Assembly: GCF_045862395.1 (NCBI RefSeq)
Contig: NZ_AP023087.1
Coordinates: 4,526,001-4,590,000, forward strand
DNA length: 64,000 nt
Source of the DNA: Marinicellulosiphila megalodicopiae
Lineage (GTDB): Bacteria; Pseudomonadota; Gammaproteobacteria; Pseudomonadales; Natronospirillaceae
Reading direction: 5' to 3'
Made by a program: the position numbers and the translations under genes. Below the pieces are notes generated by a model. That model was not told the DNA's origin. It saw nothing but the letters and a program-made list of their open reading frames with translations, and did no database searches. Numbering within the stretch: position 1 is the first letter of the stretch; the number at the start of each line of letters is the position of its first letter. This document shows, piece by piece, positions 23,511 to 31,158 of this stretch.

Positions 23511-24389
23511 ATGCGTCAATTTGCGCCCCACTCAATGTTATGTTTTTGCTGCTTACTGCCTGTTTTGGCTTTAGCAAATCACAATCAAACTGATGAACCT
23601 ACGTCACATCAATACTCAAATGGGGCAAAACACAAAACAAAATTGACGATCAGCCACAGTTCAAACACGACTCATACGTACTCAAATGCAAACTCCAGTT
23701 ATTCATCAAGTACTTCTTACAGTACTCACTCTCATAATAATCATCACACTCATCACCATACCGGCTCATTAGAAGGGGATTTACTGTATATATTTTTGGA
23801 AATATTTGATGACTCACTTTTTTATGGTGGGATTGCAAGTATGGAACGTATTGATGGCAGTGACGGTGGACTAGGCCTAAGACCAAGAGTAGAAGGTGAG
23901 TTATTACTGCCGTTTTTTAAATTTGATGCAAGCGCACTGTCGACCATCGCACAAGATGAAATGGGCAGTGATTTGAGTTTTGAAATGGGCTATGGACCCT
24001 GGGGACTGCATTATCGTGACACTCAATTTTTCTCAGAATCTGCTTTGCAAATTAACAGTTTTCAAAAATTTGATTTTTTATATCGCATGTCATTTGGTTC
24101 GGATTTTGAATTAGATCTAGGTTTAGGCTCCTATCAAGTCAATGGCGAGCCGCAATTTTCGTTATCTTTTCCAATGAAAATTGCATTCACACCTTATAAC
24201 ATCATCGAGTTCAGACCTACTTGGACACAAGATGTGAGCGATTATGATTTAGCATTTTATGGTGGCACTGAGTTTTATTCATTTAAAGTGGGTTATCGCT
24301 ACATCGTGCAAACAGATATTTATAATTACAATCCAGAACCTATCCAAGCTTATAGCAATATTTATGCAGGATTCTCAGCGCATTATTAG
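23511..24389 (+). CDS. Exported His/Ser-rich protein, possibly outer membrane
   Basis: 292 residues. A signal peptide (MRQFAPHSMLCFCCLLPVLA, cleavage near ALA-NHN) is followed by a low-complexity stretch rich in His, Ser and Thr (about 25-85, including NNHHTHHHTG), which could bind metal ions. The rest (about 90-292) has alternating polar and aromatic residues, many Gly, and ends in an aromatic residue (AGFSAHY), which suggests an outer-membrane barrel. I do not recognise the family. The M23 lipoprotein gene starts 34 bases downstream and may share its transcript. Confidence 0.6.
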   Translation: MRQFAPHSMLCFCCLLPVLALANHNQTDEPTSHQYSNGAKHKTKLTISHSSNTTHTYSNANSSYSSSTSYSTHSHNNHHTHHHTGSLEGDLLYIFLEIFDDSLFYGGIASMERIDGSDGGLGLRPRVEGELLLPFFKFDASALSTIAQDEMGSDLSFEMGYGPWGLHYRDTQFFSESALQINSFQKFDFLYRMSFGSDFELDLGLGSYQVNGEPQFSLSFPMKIAFTPYNIIEFRPTWTQDVSDYDLAFYGGTEFYSFKVGYRYIVQTDIYNYNPEPIQAYSNIYAGFSAHY

Positions 24390-24423
24390 GCATACTATTA
24401 TTTTTTAATAAAAGGTAAATTGA

Positions 24424-24981
24424 ATGAAAGGAATATCACTTTATTTCACCTTAATTTTAGCACTAATTTTAACACTATTTTTAACACTAACTGGATGTGC
24501 CTCAGGGTTTAAAAGTATTGATGAAAAAATTAGCGAAGACACTCAAGATCTAAAAGAAATATCCCAAGCCAAACCCTTTAGTTTTTTCCCTGTTACAGGG
24601 CAAATATCCAGCCATTTTGGTTATCGGACTGATCCACACAACAAACAAAAAAAATTACATAAGGGTTTAGATATTACAGTGCCGGTTGGCACCAAAGTAA
24701 TTTCAGCAGCCTCAGGACAAATAATGTTTGCAGGCAAACAATCTGGTTATGGTCTGGTGGTTGAAATATTACACGACAATCAAATGACCACTCGCTATGC
24801 GCACCTGAGTAAAATACTGGTTAAGCAACCGCAAACCATAGTGCAGGGCCAACTCATAGGGCTGTCTGGTCAAACAGGTAATGCAACTGGTCCTCATGTA
24901 CATTATGAACTTTTATACAAAGGCGAACAGATTGATCCTTTTGTATTTACTAAGGATGGAAAAATTGTAGAAGCCAATTAA
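24424..24981 (+). CDS. M23 (LytM-type) peptidase lipoprotein
   Basis: 185 residues. The signal peptide ends in the lipobox LTGC (Cys about 25), so the protein is lipid-anchored. The M23 domain (about 55-175) has all zinc and catalytic signs: SSHFGYRTDP, HKGLDITVPVGT (H-x3-D), RYAHLSKI and GPHVHYELL (HxH). Such enzymes cut peptide cross-links of murein or serve as inactive activators; here the metal residues are complete, so it is probably active. The signal peptide hydrophobic core is encoded by a 12-bp tandem repeat (see 24454-24488). Confidence 0.88.
   Translation: MKGISLYFTLILALILTLFLTLTGCASGFKSIDEKISEDTQDLKEISQAKPFSFFPVTGQISSHFGYRTDPHNKQKKLHKGLDITVPVGTKVISAASGQIMFAGKQSGYGLVVEILHDNQMTTRYAHLSKILVKQPQTIVQGQLIGLSGQTGNATGPHVHYELLYKGEQIDPFVFTKDGKIVEAN
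24454..24488 (+). repeat. In-frame 12-bp repeat encoding a signal peptide core
   Basis: Units of the form ATTTTAACACTA (first copy ATTTTAGCACTA) repeat about three times in frame and encode the L-x-L-T run of the lipoprotein signal peptide (LILALILTLFLTLTG). Confidence 0.7.
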
Positions 24982-24985
24982 AAAA

Positions 24986-25504
24986 TTACAATTTAACTAA
25001 ATTCAAAAAACAACGCATATCAAATTCTAATTGAAAATAATCAGGCAACATATTCTGACAAAGTTGATAAAAAGCTTTGTTGTGCTCCTTTTCTTTTAAA
25101 TGCGCCAATTCATGTACTACGATCATATTTAAAAAAGGCTCTGGACACTTTTTAAATATATGACTGATTCGAATTTCGTTTTTACTTTTTATTTTATTGC
25201 CTTGTTTTCTATTTACAAATGAATGTAAACCTAAAGCATGATTAATAACATGAATTTTAGGATCAAAAATTATTTTACTTAACGGTGAGGATTTTTTTAT
25301 ATATTGATTTTTAATTTCTAACACATACTCTCTCAATAACTTATCATTCACCACACCATGATGTGTTGGATATTTTTTATTGATGTAATCTTCTAATTTT
25401 TTTTCATCAAACAAGACTTGTACTTGCTGCCTAATATTTTCAGGATAGGCTTGAAGGTAATTAATTTCTGGCATAAGAGTGTTAATATAAAAATTGAAAT
25501 GCAT
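24986..25504 (-). CDS. YgjP family (M48-like) zinc metallopeptidase
   Basis: 172 residues. VVHELAHLKEKEHNKAFYQL carries the HExxH zinc motif plus the conserved downstream E and H of the YgjP/SprT-like group. Other family segments: NYLQAYP at the start, KNQYIKKSSPLSK and NKIKSKNEIRISHIF. It is cytoplasmic, with no signal peptide. The physiological substrate is not established. The start is uncertain: ATG 25474 (MPEINYLQAYP) matches the usual family start but has no clear Shine-Dalgarno sequence, while 25504 has a weak GGTAG. It ends 5 bases from the convergent M23 gene. Confidence 0.85.
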   Translation of the reverse strand: MHFNFYINTLMPEINYLQAYPENIRQQVQVLFDEKKLEDYINKKYPTHHGVVNDKLLREYVLEIKNQYIKKSSPLSKIIFDPKIHVINHALGLHSFVNRKQGNKIKSKNEIRISHIFKKCPEPFLNMIVVHELAHLKEKEHNKAFYQLCQNMLPDYFQLEFDMRCFLNLVKL

Positions 25505-25526
25505 TCTACCAATTAATACTGTTTAT

Positions 25527-25569
25527 TACGATCAATGGGTACGATCAAAAATAGGTATGATCAATAGAC
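25527..25569. repeat. Degenerate TA(C/T)GATCAA triplicate
   Basis: TACGATCAA, TACGATCAA and TATGATCAA start at 25527, 25540 and 25556 in the gap between two minus-strand genes. The spacing is irregular (13 and 16 bp), so this may be a decayed minisatellite. Confidence 0.35.
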
Positions 25570-25589
25570 AGTCTGCATTTTTAGAATAA

Positions 25590-26054
25590 TTAAATGGTGT
25601 TTAAAAAATTGGCTATGCCTTTTTTAGCATCTGCGTCATTATAATATTTATAACGAGCCATCATGTCATCTGTTAAATATTGAACAATTTCAAAATCTAA
25701 TCCATTTTTGTCAAAACAATACATTCTTATACGCTCTGGTACCACTTCTGCAATTGAATAACGAATCTTATTTTTTTCGAATTTTTTGATCACTGCTTTT
25801 ATATCATGGCAAATTAATCCCACATGATTCACTCCATGAAAATCATTCATTGCTCTTTGTGGACCTGTAATCCATTCAACCTGCTCTAGTGCAACGTAAC
25901 ATTCTTCATCTTGGTAATGTGCCCATTCTTCCTGTCCTTTTTCTGTTTTGCCTGACCATCCACCAATTTTTTTAAGATTAGGGTAAATCATCGTTAACAA
26001 ATTCGCAGTGTCGACAATGTTAGGTACAGTGATATTAATATGTTCAATTTTCAT
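25590..26054 (-). CDS. VOC (glyoxalase/bleomycin resistance) superfamily protein
   Basis: 154 residues with the paired beta-alpha-beta-beta-beta pattern of VOC proteins. The first half starts MKIEHINITVPNIVDTA (metal-type His at residue 4), and the second half has NHVGLICHDIKAVIKKFEKN and FDKNGLDFEIVQYL (Glu near 125). These positions fit the metal ligands of glyoxalase-like enzymes. The substrate is unknown, and lactoylglutathione lyase itself is not implied. It stands alone on the minus strand, followed by YgjP 85 bases later. Confidence 0.78.
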   Translation of the reverse strand: MKIEHINITVPNIVDTANLLTMIYPNLKKIGGWSGKTEKGQEEWAHYQDEECYVALEQVEWITGPQRAMNDFHGVNHVGLICHDIKAVIKKFEKNKIRYSIAEVVPERIRMYCFDKNGLDFEIVQYLTDDMMARYKYYNDADAKKGIANFLNTI

Positions 26055-26164
26055 AATCTTGCCTCGTTGTTGAATGAGGTTAGATTAGCAGGATATTTTA
26101 TTAAGTAAATAAAAACATTTATTTAATAAAATAAAGACGAATTAAAACTTATTCAGCCTCGCGA

Positions 26165-26239
26165 CAAATTTTAAAGTGACGAAAATTAAAAGTGACGAAA
26201 ATTAAAAGTGACGAAAATTAAAAGTGTCTAAAATCAAAA
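26165..26239. repeat. 16-bp minisatellite
   Basis: Unit GTGACGAAAATTAAAA. GTGAC or GTGTC recurs at 26176, 26192, 26208 and 26224, an exact 16-bp step. It lies in the 268-bp gap between the convergent end of the thiD-like gene and the VOC start. Next to it, the minus strand reads AAGGAGGTG (about 26292-26300), a perfect Shine-Dalgarno sequence with no gene after it. Confidence 0.8.
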
Positions 26240-26322
26240 GAAAGGAATGCATTGGTTTTAGAAAGGCGAAAAAAGATAGGAACAAAAAGTAACACCTCCT
26301 TCCTTGGAAGTGATTGAAATAG

Positions 26323-27090
26323 TTAGCTTGCAATACCTGCCAATCGATAAGGAAATTGACTGCCCATTCCAATGGATAATGCTTTTTTCAAACTGCGCTG
26401 TAATAAGCGGTGGCTATCGCCGACCGCTTCACAAATTTCTGCACCATGTGCAATATACCCAGCAATGGCTGCTGACAACACGCCTCCTGCGCCTTGAAAT
26501 TGCTGATCGAGTTTGACGGAAGTGTAATCTTTTAAGCAACCGCTATTTGAATGTAATTGATTATGTATGGTTTTATCGGTTTTAGTGAATCGATTAGTTA
26601 ATACGTATTCGCACTCAGTTTCTAAAATTAAATTCACAGCCATTTCCTCGCTTTCTGCATAGGGAATTAAAGTGAGTAATTCAGATGGATTTAGAATCGC
26701 AATCGTGCACATAGGTAAAATTAGATTGGTATAAGCATCGGTTAGCTCTTCTTGCTCTTCAACACTGGTTGGATCAAACACCACGGGGATATGCGGATAA
26801 TCCATCAAAATAGAATGCACCGCTTCAATGTTTTCGATGCTGTTTAAATCACCAATTTTAATTACGCAAACTGGCATGTCTTCTAACACTGCACGAGCTT
26901 GAGCAACCAACGTACTGGCAGGAATGCAGTGTTGCCATTTCACTTCGCGAGAGTCCTTTGCAAACACGCCAGTAAGCGCGCTGGTGCAATGGCAGCCTAA
27001 AGAGCCTAATGTTTCGATGTCCCCTTGAAGGGCTGAAATACCGCTTGGATCATGGGAAGTAAACGTTAAAACGACAGGGAGTTGATTCAT
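26323..27090 (-). CDS. thiD: ThiD-like hydroxymethylpyrimidine (phosphate) kinase
   Basis: ThiD phosphorylates HMP and HMP-P for thiamine synthesis. The 255-residue length, TSHDPSGISALQGDIETLGS near the start, LEDMPVCVIKIGDL, PVVFDPTS and the C-terminal SAAIAGYIAHG follow the ribokinase-like ThiD pattern. Two points are odd. The anion hole that reads GTGC or GSGC in ThiD reads GAGG here (about 202-205), so the catalytic Cys is missing, and the usual GG after VVxDP is replaced by SVEEQ. It may be a weak or repurposed kinase. The gene is alone, divergent from gmk, with no other thi gene near. Confidence 0.7.
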   Translation of the reverse strand: MNQLPVVLTFTSHDPSGISALQGDIETLGSLGCHCTSALTGVFAKDSREVKWQHCIPASTLVAQARAVLEDMPVCVIKIGDLNSIENIEAVHSILMDYPHIPVVFDPTSVEEQEELTDAYTNLILPMCTIAILNPSELLTLIPYAESEEMAVNLILETECEYVLTNRFTKTDKTIHNQLHSNSGCLKDYTSVKLDQQFQGAGGVLSAAIAGYIAHGAEICEAVGDSHRLLQRSLKKALSIGMGSQFPYRLAGIAS

Positions 27091-27253
27091 TTATTGGCCC
27101 AAAAAATTAAGTGAATGTAAGCATTAAAAGTAGCACAATTTCATCGATTGTCTAAAAATCAGCCGATCAAAAACGACTTTATTCCCCTTGCTAGAAACAG
27201 GCCATTGTCCTATGCTTGCCCGAATAATTTTTAATCATGACAGGAGATTTGCT

Positions 27254-27859
27254 GTGGGTCGTTTATATATAGTCTCTGCGCCATCAGGTGCAGGTAAAAG
27301 TAGTTTGTTGACTGCGTTGATTGACCAAGTACAAGACGTCAAAATATCCGTTTCTACCACCACTCGTGCATCGCGCCCTGGTGAAATAAACGGTAAACAT
27401 TACAATTTTGTCACAATTGAACAATTTGAATCTATGATTCAACAAGACGAATTCTACGAACATGCAAAAGTGTTTGGCAATTATTACGGCACATCCAAAT
27501 CCTGGGTAGCAGAGCAATTAGAGTCTGGTGTGGATGTGATATTAGAAATTGATTGGCAAGGCGCACAACAGATGCGTGAAGTGACTAAAGATATCATTAC
27601 TATATTCATTGTACCGCCATCTATTGAAGCACTGCATAATCGTTTAGTAGGGCGTGGACAGGACTCAGACGAAATCATTGAAAAACGCATGAGCGAAGCA
27701 AGAAGTGAAATATCTCATTATGACGAATACGATTACGTTGTGATTAATGATGAGTTTGACCATGCCGTCAACCAGATCAAATCTATTTTTGCTTCAAACC
27801 GATTAACTCTTGAAACTCAACAACGCACGAACAAAGCACTTTTAGAAGCGTTGTTATAA
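27254..27859 (+). CDS. gmk: Guanylate kinase
   Basis: Gmk turns GMP into GDP with ATP, an essential step for GTP and also for c-di-GMP supply. Signs: P-loop SAPSGAGKSSL at the N-terminus, VSTTTRASRPGEINGKHYNF (GMP binding), ILEIDWQGAQQMR and SEARSEISHYDEYDYVVIND. I chose GTG 27254, which has CAGGAG 7 nt upstream and gives 201 residues, the normal size. An ATG at 27188 would add 22 residues not seen in the family. It is usually followed by rpoZ and spoT in gammaproteobacteria; here it is not. Confidence 0.95.
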   Translation: MGRLYIVSAPSGAGKSSLLTALIDQVQDVKISVSTTTRASRPGEINGKHYNFVTIEQFESMIQQDEFYEHAKVFGNYYGTSKSWVAEQLESGVDVILEIDWQGAQQMREVTKDIITIFIVPPSIEALHNRLVGRGQDSDEIIEKRMSEARSEISHYDEYDYVVINDEFDHAVNQIKSIFASNRLTLETQQRTNKALLEALL

Positions 27860-27880
27860 TAAAAAGGGTTTAAGAATTAT

Positions 27881-27925
27881 TTCAAGATCACGTTGCTTTC
27901 AATATTATAGGTAACGTGCCTTGAA
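27881..27925 (+). terminator. Imperfect hairpin after gmk
   Basis: TTCAAG-atc-ACGTT pairs with AACGT-gc-CTTGAA around an 18-nt loop, 21 bases after the gmk stop. No T tract follows, so it is a weak candidate for a transcript end. Confidence 0.35.
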
Positions 27926-27938
27926 ACATTTACATGTC

Positions 27939-27995
27939 TAAGTTGTATTTATATAAGTTGTATTTGTTTAAGTTGTATTTATCTAAGTTGCTTCC
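27939..27995. repeat. 15-bp minisatellite
   Basis: Unit TAAGTTGTATTTATA, three full copies and a partial fourth (start points 27939, 27954, 27969, 27984), in the gap between the convergent gmk and RND pump genes. Confidence 0.8.
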
Positions 27996-28015
27996 TAGAA
28001 AATTTCCAATCAAAA

Positions 28016-28029
28016 TCACATCCTTGTGA
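28016..28029. repeat. Miniature TCCT-loop hairpin
   Basis: TCACA-TCCT-TGTGA, a perfect 5-bp stem with TCCT loop, 40 bases downstream of the RND pump gene. It belongs to the same family as 14310-14347, 53871-53886 and 53935-53950. Confidence 0.55.
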
Positions 28030-28068
28030 CACATCGTATAAACTCTAATACATATTTATTACCAACAA

Positions 28069-31000
28069 TTAATGCTCACTTACTGTACTTTTATGAAACA
28101 CATTACTTACTCGATCTTTTATTTTTTCAATGTTAAATAAAATCATTGGCAACATTAATAAAATCAATAACGTTGAGAAAGTCAAACCAAATACCAAACT
28201 GACCGCAATGGGTTGTAATAATACTGCATCTAAACTGGTTTCAAAAATTAAAGGTGAAAGACCAGCAACGGTTGTGATGGAAGTTAAAATCACAGGACGC
28301 AAACGTGAGGTTGCGGATTTTATTGCAGCATCAAAACTATTTAACCCTTCATCTAAATATCTTCTAAACACTGTCACTAAAACAATTGAATCATTAATGA
28401 CAATACCCGACAAACCGATAAACCCAAAAATGGAAATTGTGGAAATCGGTAAGTCCATAATCCAGTGACCTGATATCGCCCCCATAATTCCAAAAGGTAT
28501 GGTTGCTAAAACTGCAAACGGCCATAACCAAGACTCAAACACCCAAGCCAATATAATAAATATTAAAATTAACGCGACACCTACAGCCATTAATGCTTGA
28601 GTGAAAAATGTATTTAATTCTTCACGCTGACCTTCAAATGCTGGCTGCACATCAAATCGACTTGTAATGGTTGGTAGAATATTTTGCTCAACGTCGCTAA
28701 ATAAATCATCAACATTATCACCTGTATATGTTGCAGTAATTGTAACTGATAATTTTCCATCACGAGATTGAATGCGATCAAGAGATTGGCCAAATTGTAG
28801 ATTCACCAAAGCACCTAGTGGCAACGAAGTGCCATCACCCACTTGAATTGGCAAGCTAGACAGCCATAAATCCGAACCGCTAACGCGATCTTCTAATTTT
28901 AAATTAACCGGTATGGTTTCAAATGCTGTGTTCACGTCTGTTAATTTCAAACCATTTACTATTGATGAAACCTGAGATGTGATTGTATCTAACGTTAACC
29001 CTGCAGCTATTGCATCATTGGTTAATGACATTTGATATTGTGTTGAACCATAAGGAAGATCATCTGCAATATCAGAAAGCGCTTCATATTTCCCCAAAGA
29101 AACAATCGTTTCGCTTGCTGCTTGTTTGAGTACTTCTATATCATCACCTTCTAAACGTAATGAGAAATCAGATGAGCTAGATGGTCCTCTAAAAAATCGA
29201 CGTGAACTGAATTTTAAAACATATTCATTAGGCGTATAGGCTGCTTGTACTTTCGCTAAATATTCAGCATTGGTTAAACTGCGCCCTGTATCGATTTTAA
29301 AATACACTTGTAATTCAACTTTACTTGGCTCAGTTGGATGATTAATTTCATGAATCATTGTATCGATATAATTTAAATTTTCTTCAGTGTCTATTTTTCT
29401 AACAACCGCTGCAATTTCTTGTAATGTTTGATCGGCTTGCTCAAAGGTGGTGCCGTTAATTAAATCCATTGAAAAAGTTAATTGAGATTGATCCAGACTT
29501 GGTGTTGCTTGAAATCCAATGCGTTCACTTTGTAATGCACCGACAATAATCAATACAAACGCAAGCATACCTGCCATTAAAATAGATCCATGGGTTACAC
29601 AATAAGATACTCCTTTTCTAAAAGGCCCTTCACGAAATACATCAATTTTATGATCAAACCATTTACGATATTTATTTGGCTGTTTGGATTTTTTAGAACG
29701 CGTAAAACTGTGCCCCAAATGACCCGGTAAAATAATAAAACATTCAATTAACGATGCAATAATTGCAGCGGTAATGACAGTTGGAATATCAACCAAAAAA
29801 TTACCAAAACTGCCACCAATTAATAATAAAGGTAAAAATGCAGCAATGGTTGTTAAGCTTGATGCAACCACTGCAGGCAACATTCTTTTTGCTGCTGTCA
29901 TAGCTGCTGTTTGACTGTCCATGCCTTCTTCTTCTAACACCAAAGCATCTTCTGCTACCACAATGGCATCGTCAACAATAATTCCAATTGCAATCACAAA
30001 CCCAAATAAACTGATTGTATTTAACGTAGTATCGGTGATACCCATAAACGCTAATGTACCTAAAAACGAAATTGGAATGCCTGCCGCTACCCAAAATGCA
30101 ATACGCACTCGTAAAAATATAAATAGCACAATAAGCACTAATACCATGCCAAATAAACCGTTTTGCAACACTAGCGCCAGCTGCGATTCCACCACTTTAT
30201 ACACAGGATTAAATAAATGGACTTGCAACGTCTCTGGTAAAGTTTTTTCGTAAGCGGTTAACCATGTATCAAGTTTTTCTGCATTTTCTAAAGTGTCTTC
30301 ACTACTATCACGTTTGACATCGATGCGTATGGCGTTTTTACCTTCAAATGTTATGACTTCTGCACGGTTTTGATATTGCTCAGTGATGTCGGCAATTTGA
30401 GCTAATTTAATTTGACCATTTTCAGTTTGTAAAACAATTACATCGCGCAATTGTTCGACAGTCCAGGTTAATTCTTTTGCCACCAACTGAGTACTGTTTT
30501 CGCCAACTTCCATTGTGCCACCTTGCACATTATTAAAGTGGCTTTTAATTTTTGCAGAAAGCTGATCAATGGTTAAATCTAATTTTGATAACTCACTTAA
30601 TTTAATATCAATGACACGCTCTTTTGACGGCGCACCAATTAAATTTACTTCTGCTAGTCCTGCGTTTAATAATGACAGCTTTGTTTTCTGTCCTATTAAT
30701 GTTAAATCAAAAATATCCATGTCACCGTAAATCATTAAGCTTGCAACATCTTCAGTGATACTTGGAATTTCAACGTCTTCTACTTCAGCTGCGGATGGTA
30801 AAGAAAGCGAGTCGACCATTTCTTGTACGGCTATTTGCGCATCTATAGGATTAACAGAATCATTGACACGCATAAAAAAGCTAGCACGTCCTGACTGGCT
30901 TGTTGAGCGAACAAAATCAAACATGTTTAATTGATTAATTTGTTGATCGATTGGGGCGGCAATATTATTTCGAACGGTTTGTGGATCGGCATTTTCCCAA

Positions 31001-31149
31001 TTAACCGTTAAGCGTAAAACCGGTGCCTCGGTGTTTGGAAATAATTGACGATGTAATTGACTGTAACCCCACATCCCTGCCATTAAAATTAATAGCATGA
31101 ATAAATTCGCGGCAATTTTGTGCTCTAAAATTTTATGATACAAACCCAT
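28069..31149 (-). CDS. RND family efflux pump, permease subunit
   Basis: 1026 residues, the usual size of a proton-driven HAE/AcrB-type inner-membrane pump. TM1 is near 15-32, followed by the large periplasmic porter domain (FPNTEAPVLRLTVNWENADP). TM2-6 begin near 330; TM4 contains FVIAIGIIVDDAIVVAEDA with the two proton-relay Asp residues. The second half repeats this layout, ending with SATSRLRPVILTSITTVAGL. It exports drugs, metals or lipids; the substrate cannot be told. The adaptor gene lies 9 bases upstream in the same operon. No TolC-like gene is in the window, so the outer-membrane channel must come from elsewhere. Confidence 0.92.
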   Translation of the reverse strand: MGLYHKILEHKIAANLFMLLILMAGMWGYSQLHRQLFPNTEAPVLRLTVNWENADPQTVRNNIAAPIDQQINQLNMFDFVRSTSQSGRASFFMRVNDSVNPIDAQIAVQEMVDSLSLPSAAEVEDVEIPSITEDVASLMIYGDMDIFDLTLIGQKTKLSLLNAGLAEVNLIGAPSKERVIDIKLSELSKLDLTIDQLSAKIKSHFNNVQGGTMEVGENSTQLVAKELTWTVEQLRDVIVLQTENGQIKLAQIADITEQYQNRAEVITFEGKNAIRIDVKRDSSEDTLENAEKLDTWLTAYEKTLPETLQVHLFNPVYKVVESQLALVLQNGLFGMVLVLIVLFIFLRVRIAFWVAAGIPISFLGTLAFMGITDTTLNTISLFGFVIAIGIIVDDAIVVAEDALVLEEEGMDSQTAAMTAAKRMLPAVVASSLTTIAAFLPLLLIGGSFGNFLVDIPTVITAAIIASLIECFIILPGHLGHSFTRSKKSKQPNKYRKWFDHKIDVFREGPFRKGVSYCVTHGSILMAGMLAFVLIIVGALQSERIGFQATPSLDQSQLTFSMDLINGTTFEQADQTLQEIAAVVRKIDTEENLNYIDTMIHEINHPTEPSKVELQVYFKIDTGRSLTNAEYLAKVQAAYTPNEYVLKFSSRRFFRGPSSSSDFSLRLEGDDIEVLKQAASETIVSLGKYEALSDIADDLPYGSTQYQMSLTNDAIAAGLTLDTITSQVSSIVNGLKLTDVNTAFETIPVNLKLEDRVSGSDLWLSSLPIQVGDGTSLPLGALVNLQFGQSLDRIQSRDGKLSVTITATYTGDNVDDLFSDVEQNILPTITSRFDVQPAFEGQREELNTFFTQALMAVGVALILIFIILAWVFESWLWPFAVLATIPFGIMGAISGHWIMDLPISTISIFGFIGLSGIVINDSIVLVTVFRRYLDEGLNSFDAAIKSATSRLRPVILTSITTVAGLSPLIFETSLDAVLLQPIAVSLVFGLTFSTLLILLMLPMILFNIEKIKDRVSNVFHKSTVSEH

Positions 31150-31158
31150 AATACTCTC

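Noticed and set aside
29921..30253. 110-codon plus-strand frame inside the RND pump gene
   Set aside because: Antisense to conserved TM regions of the pump; a composition effect of the low-GC coding strand.
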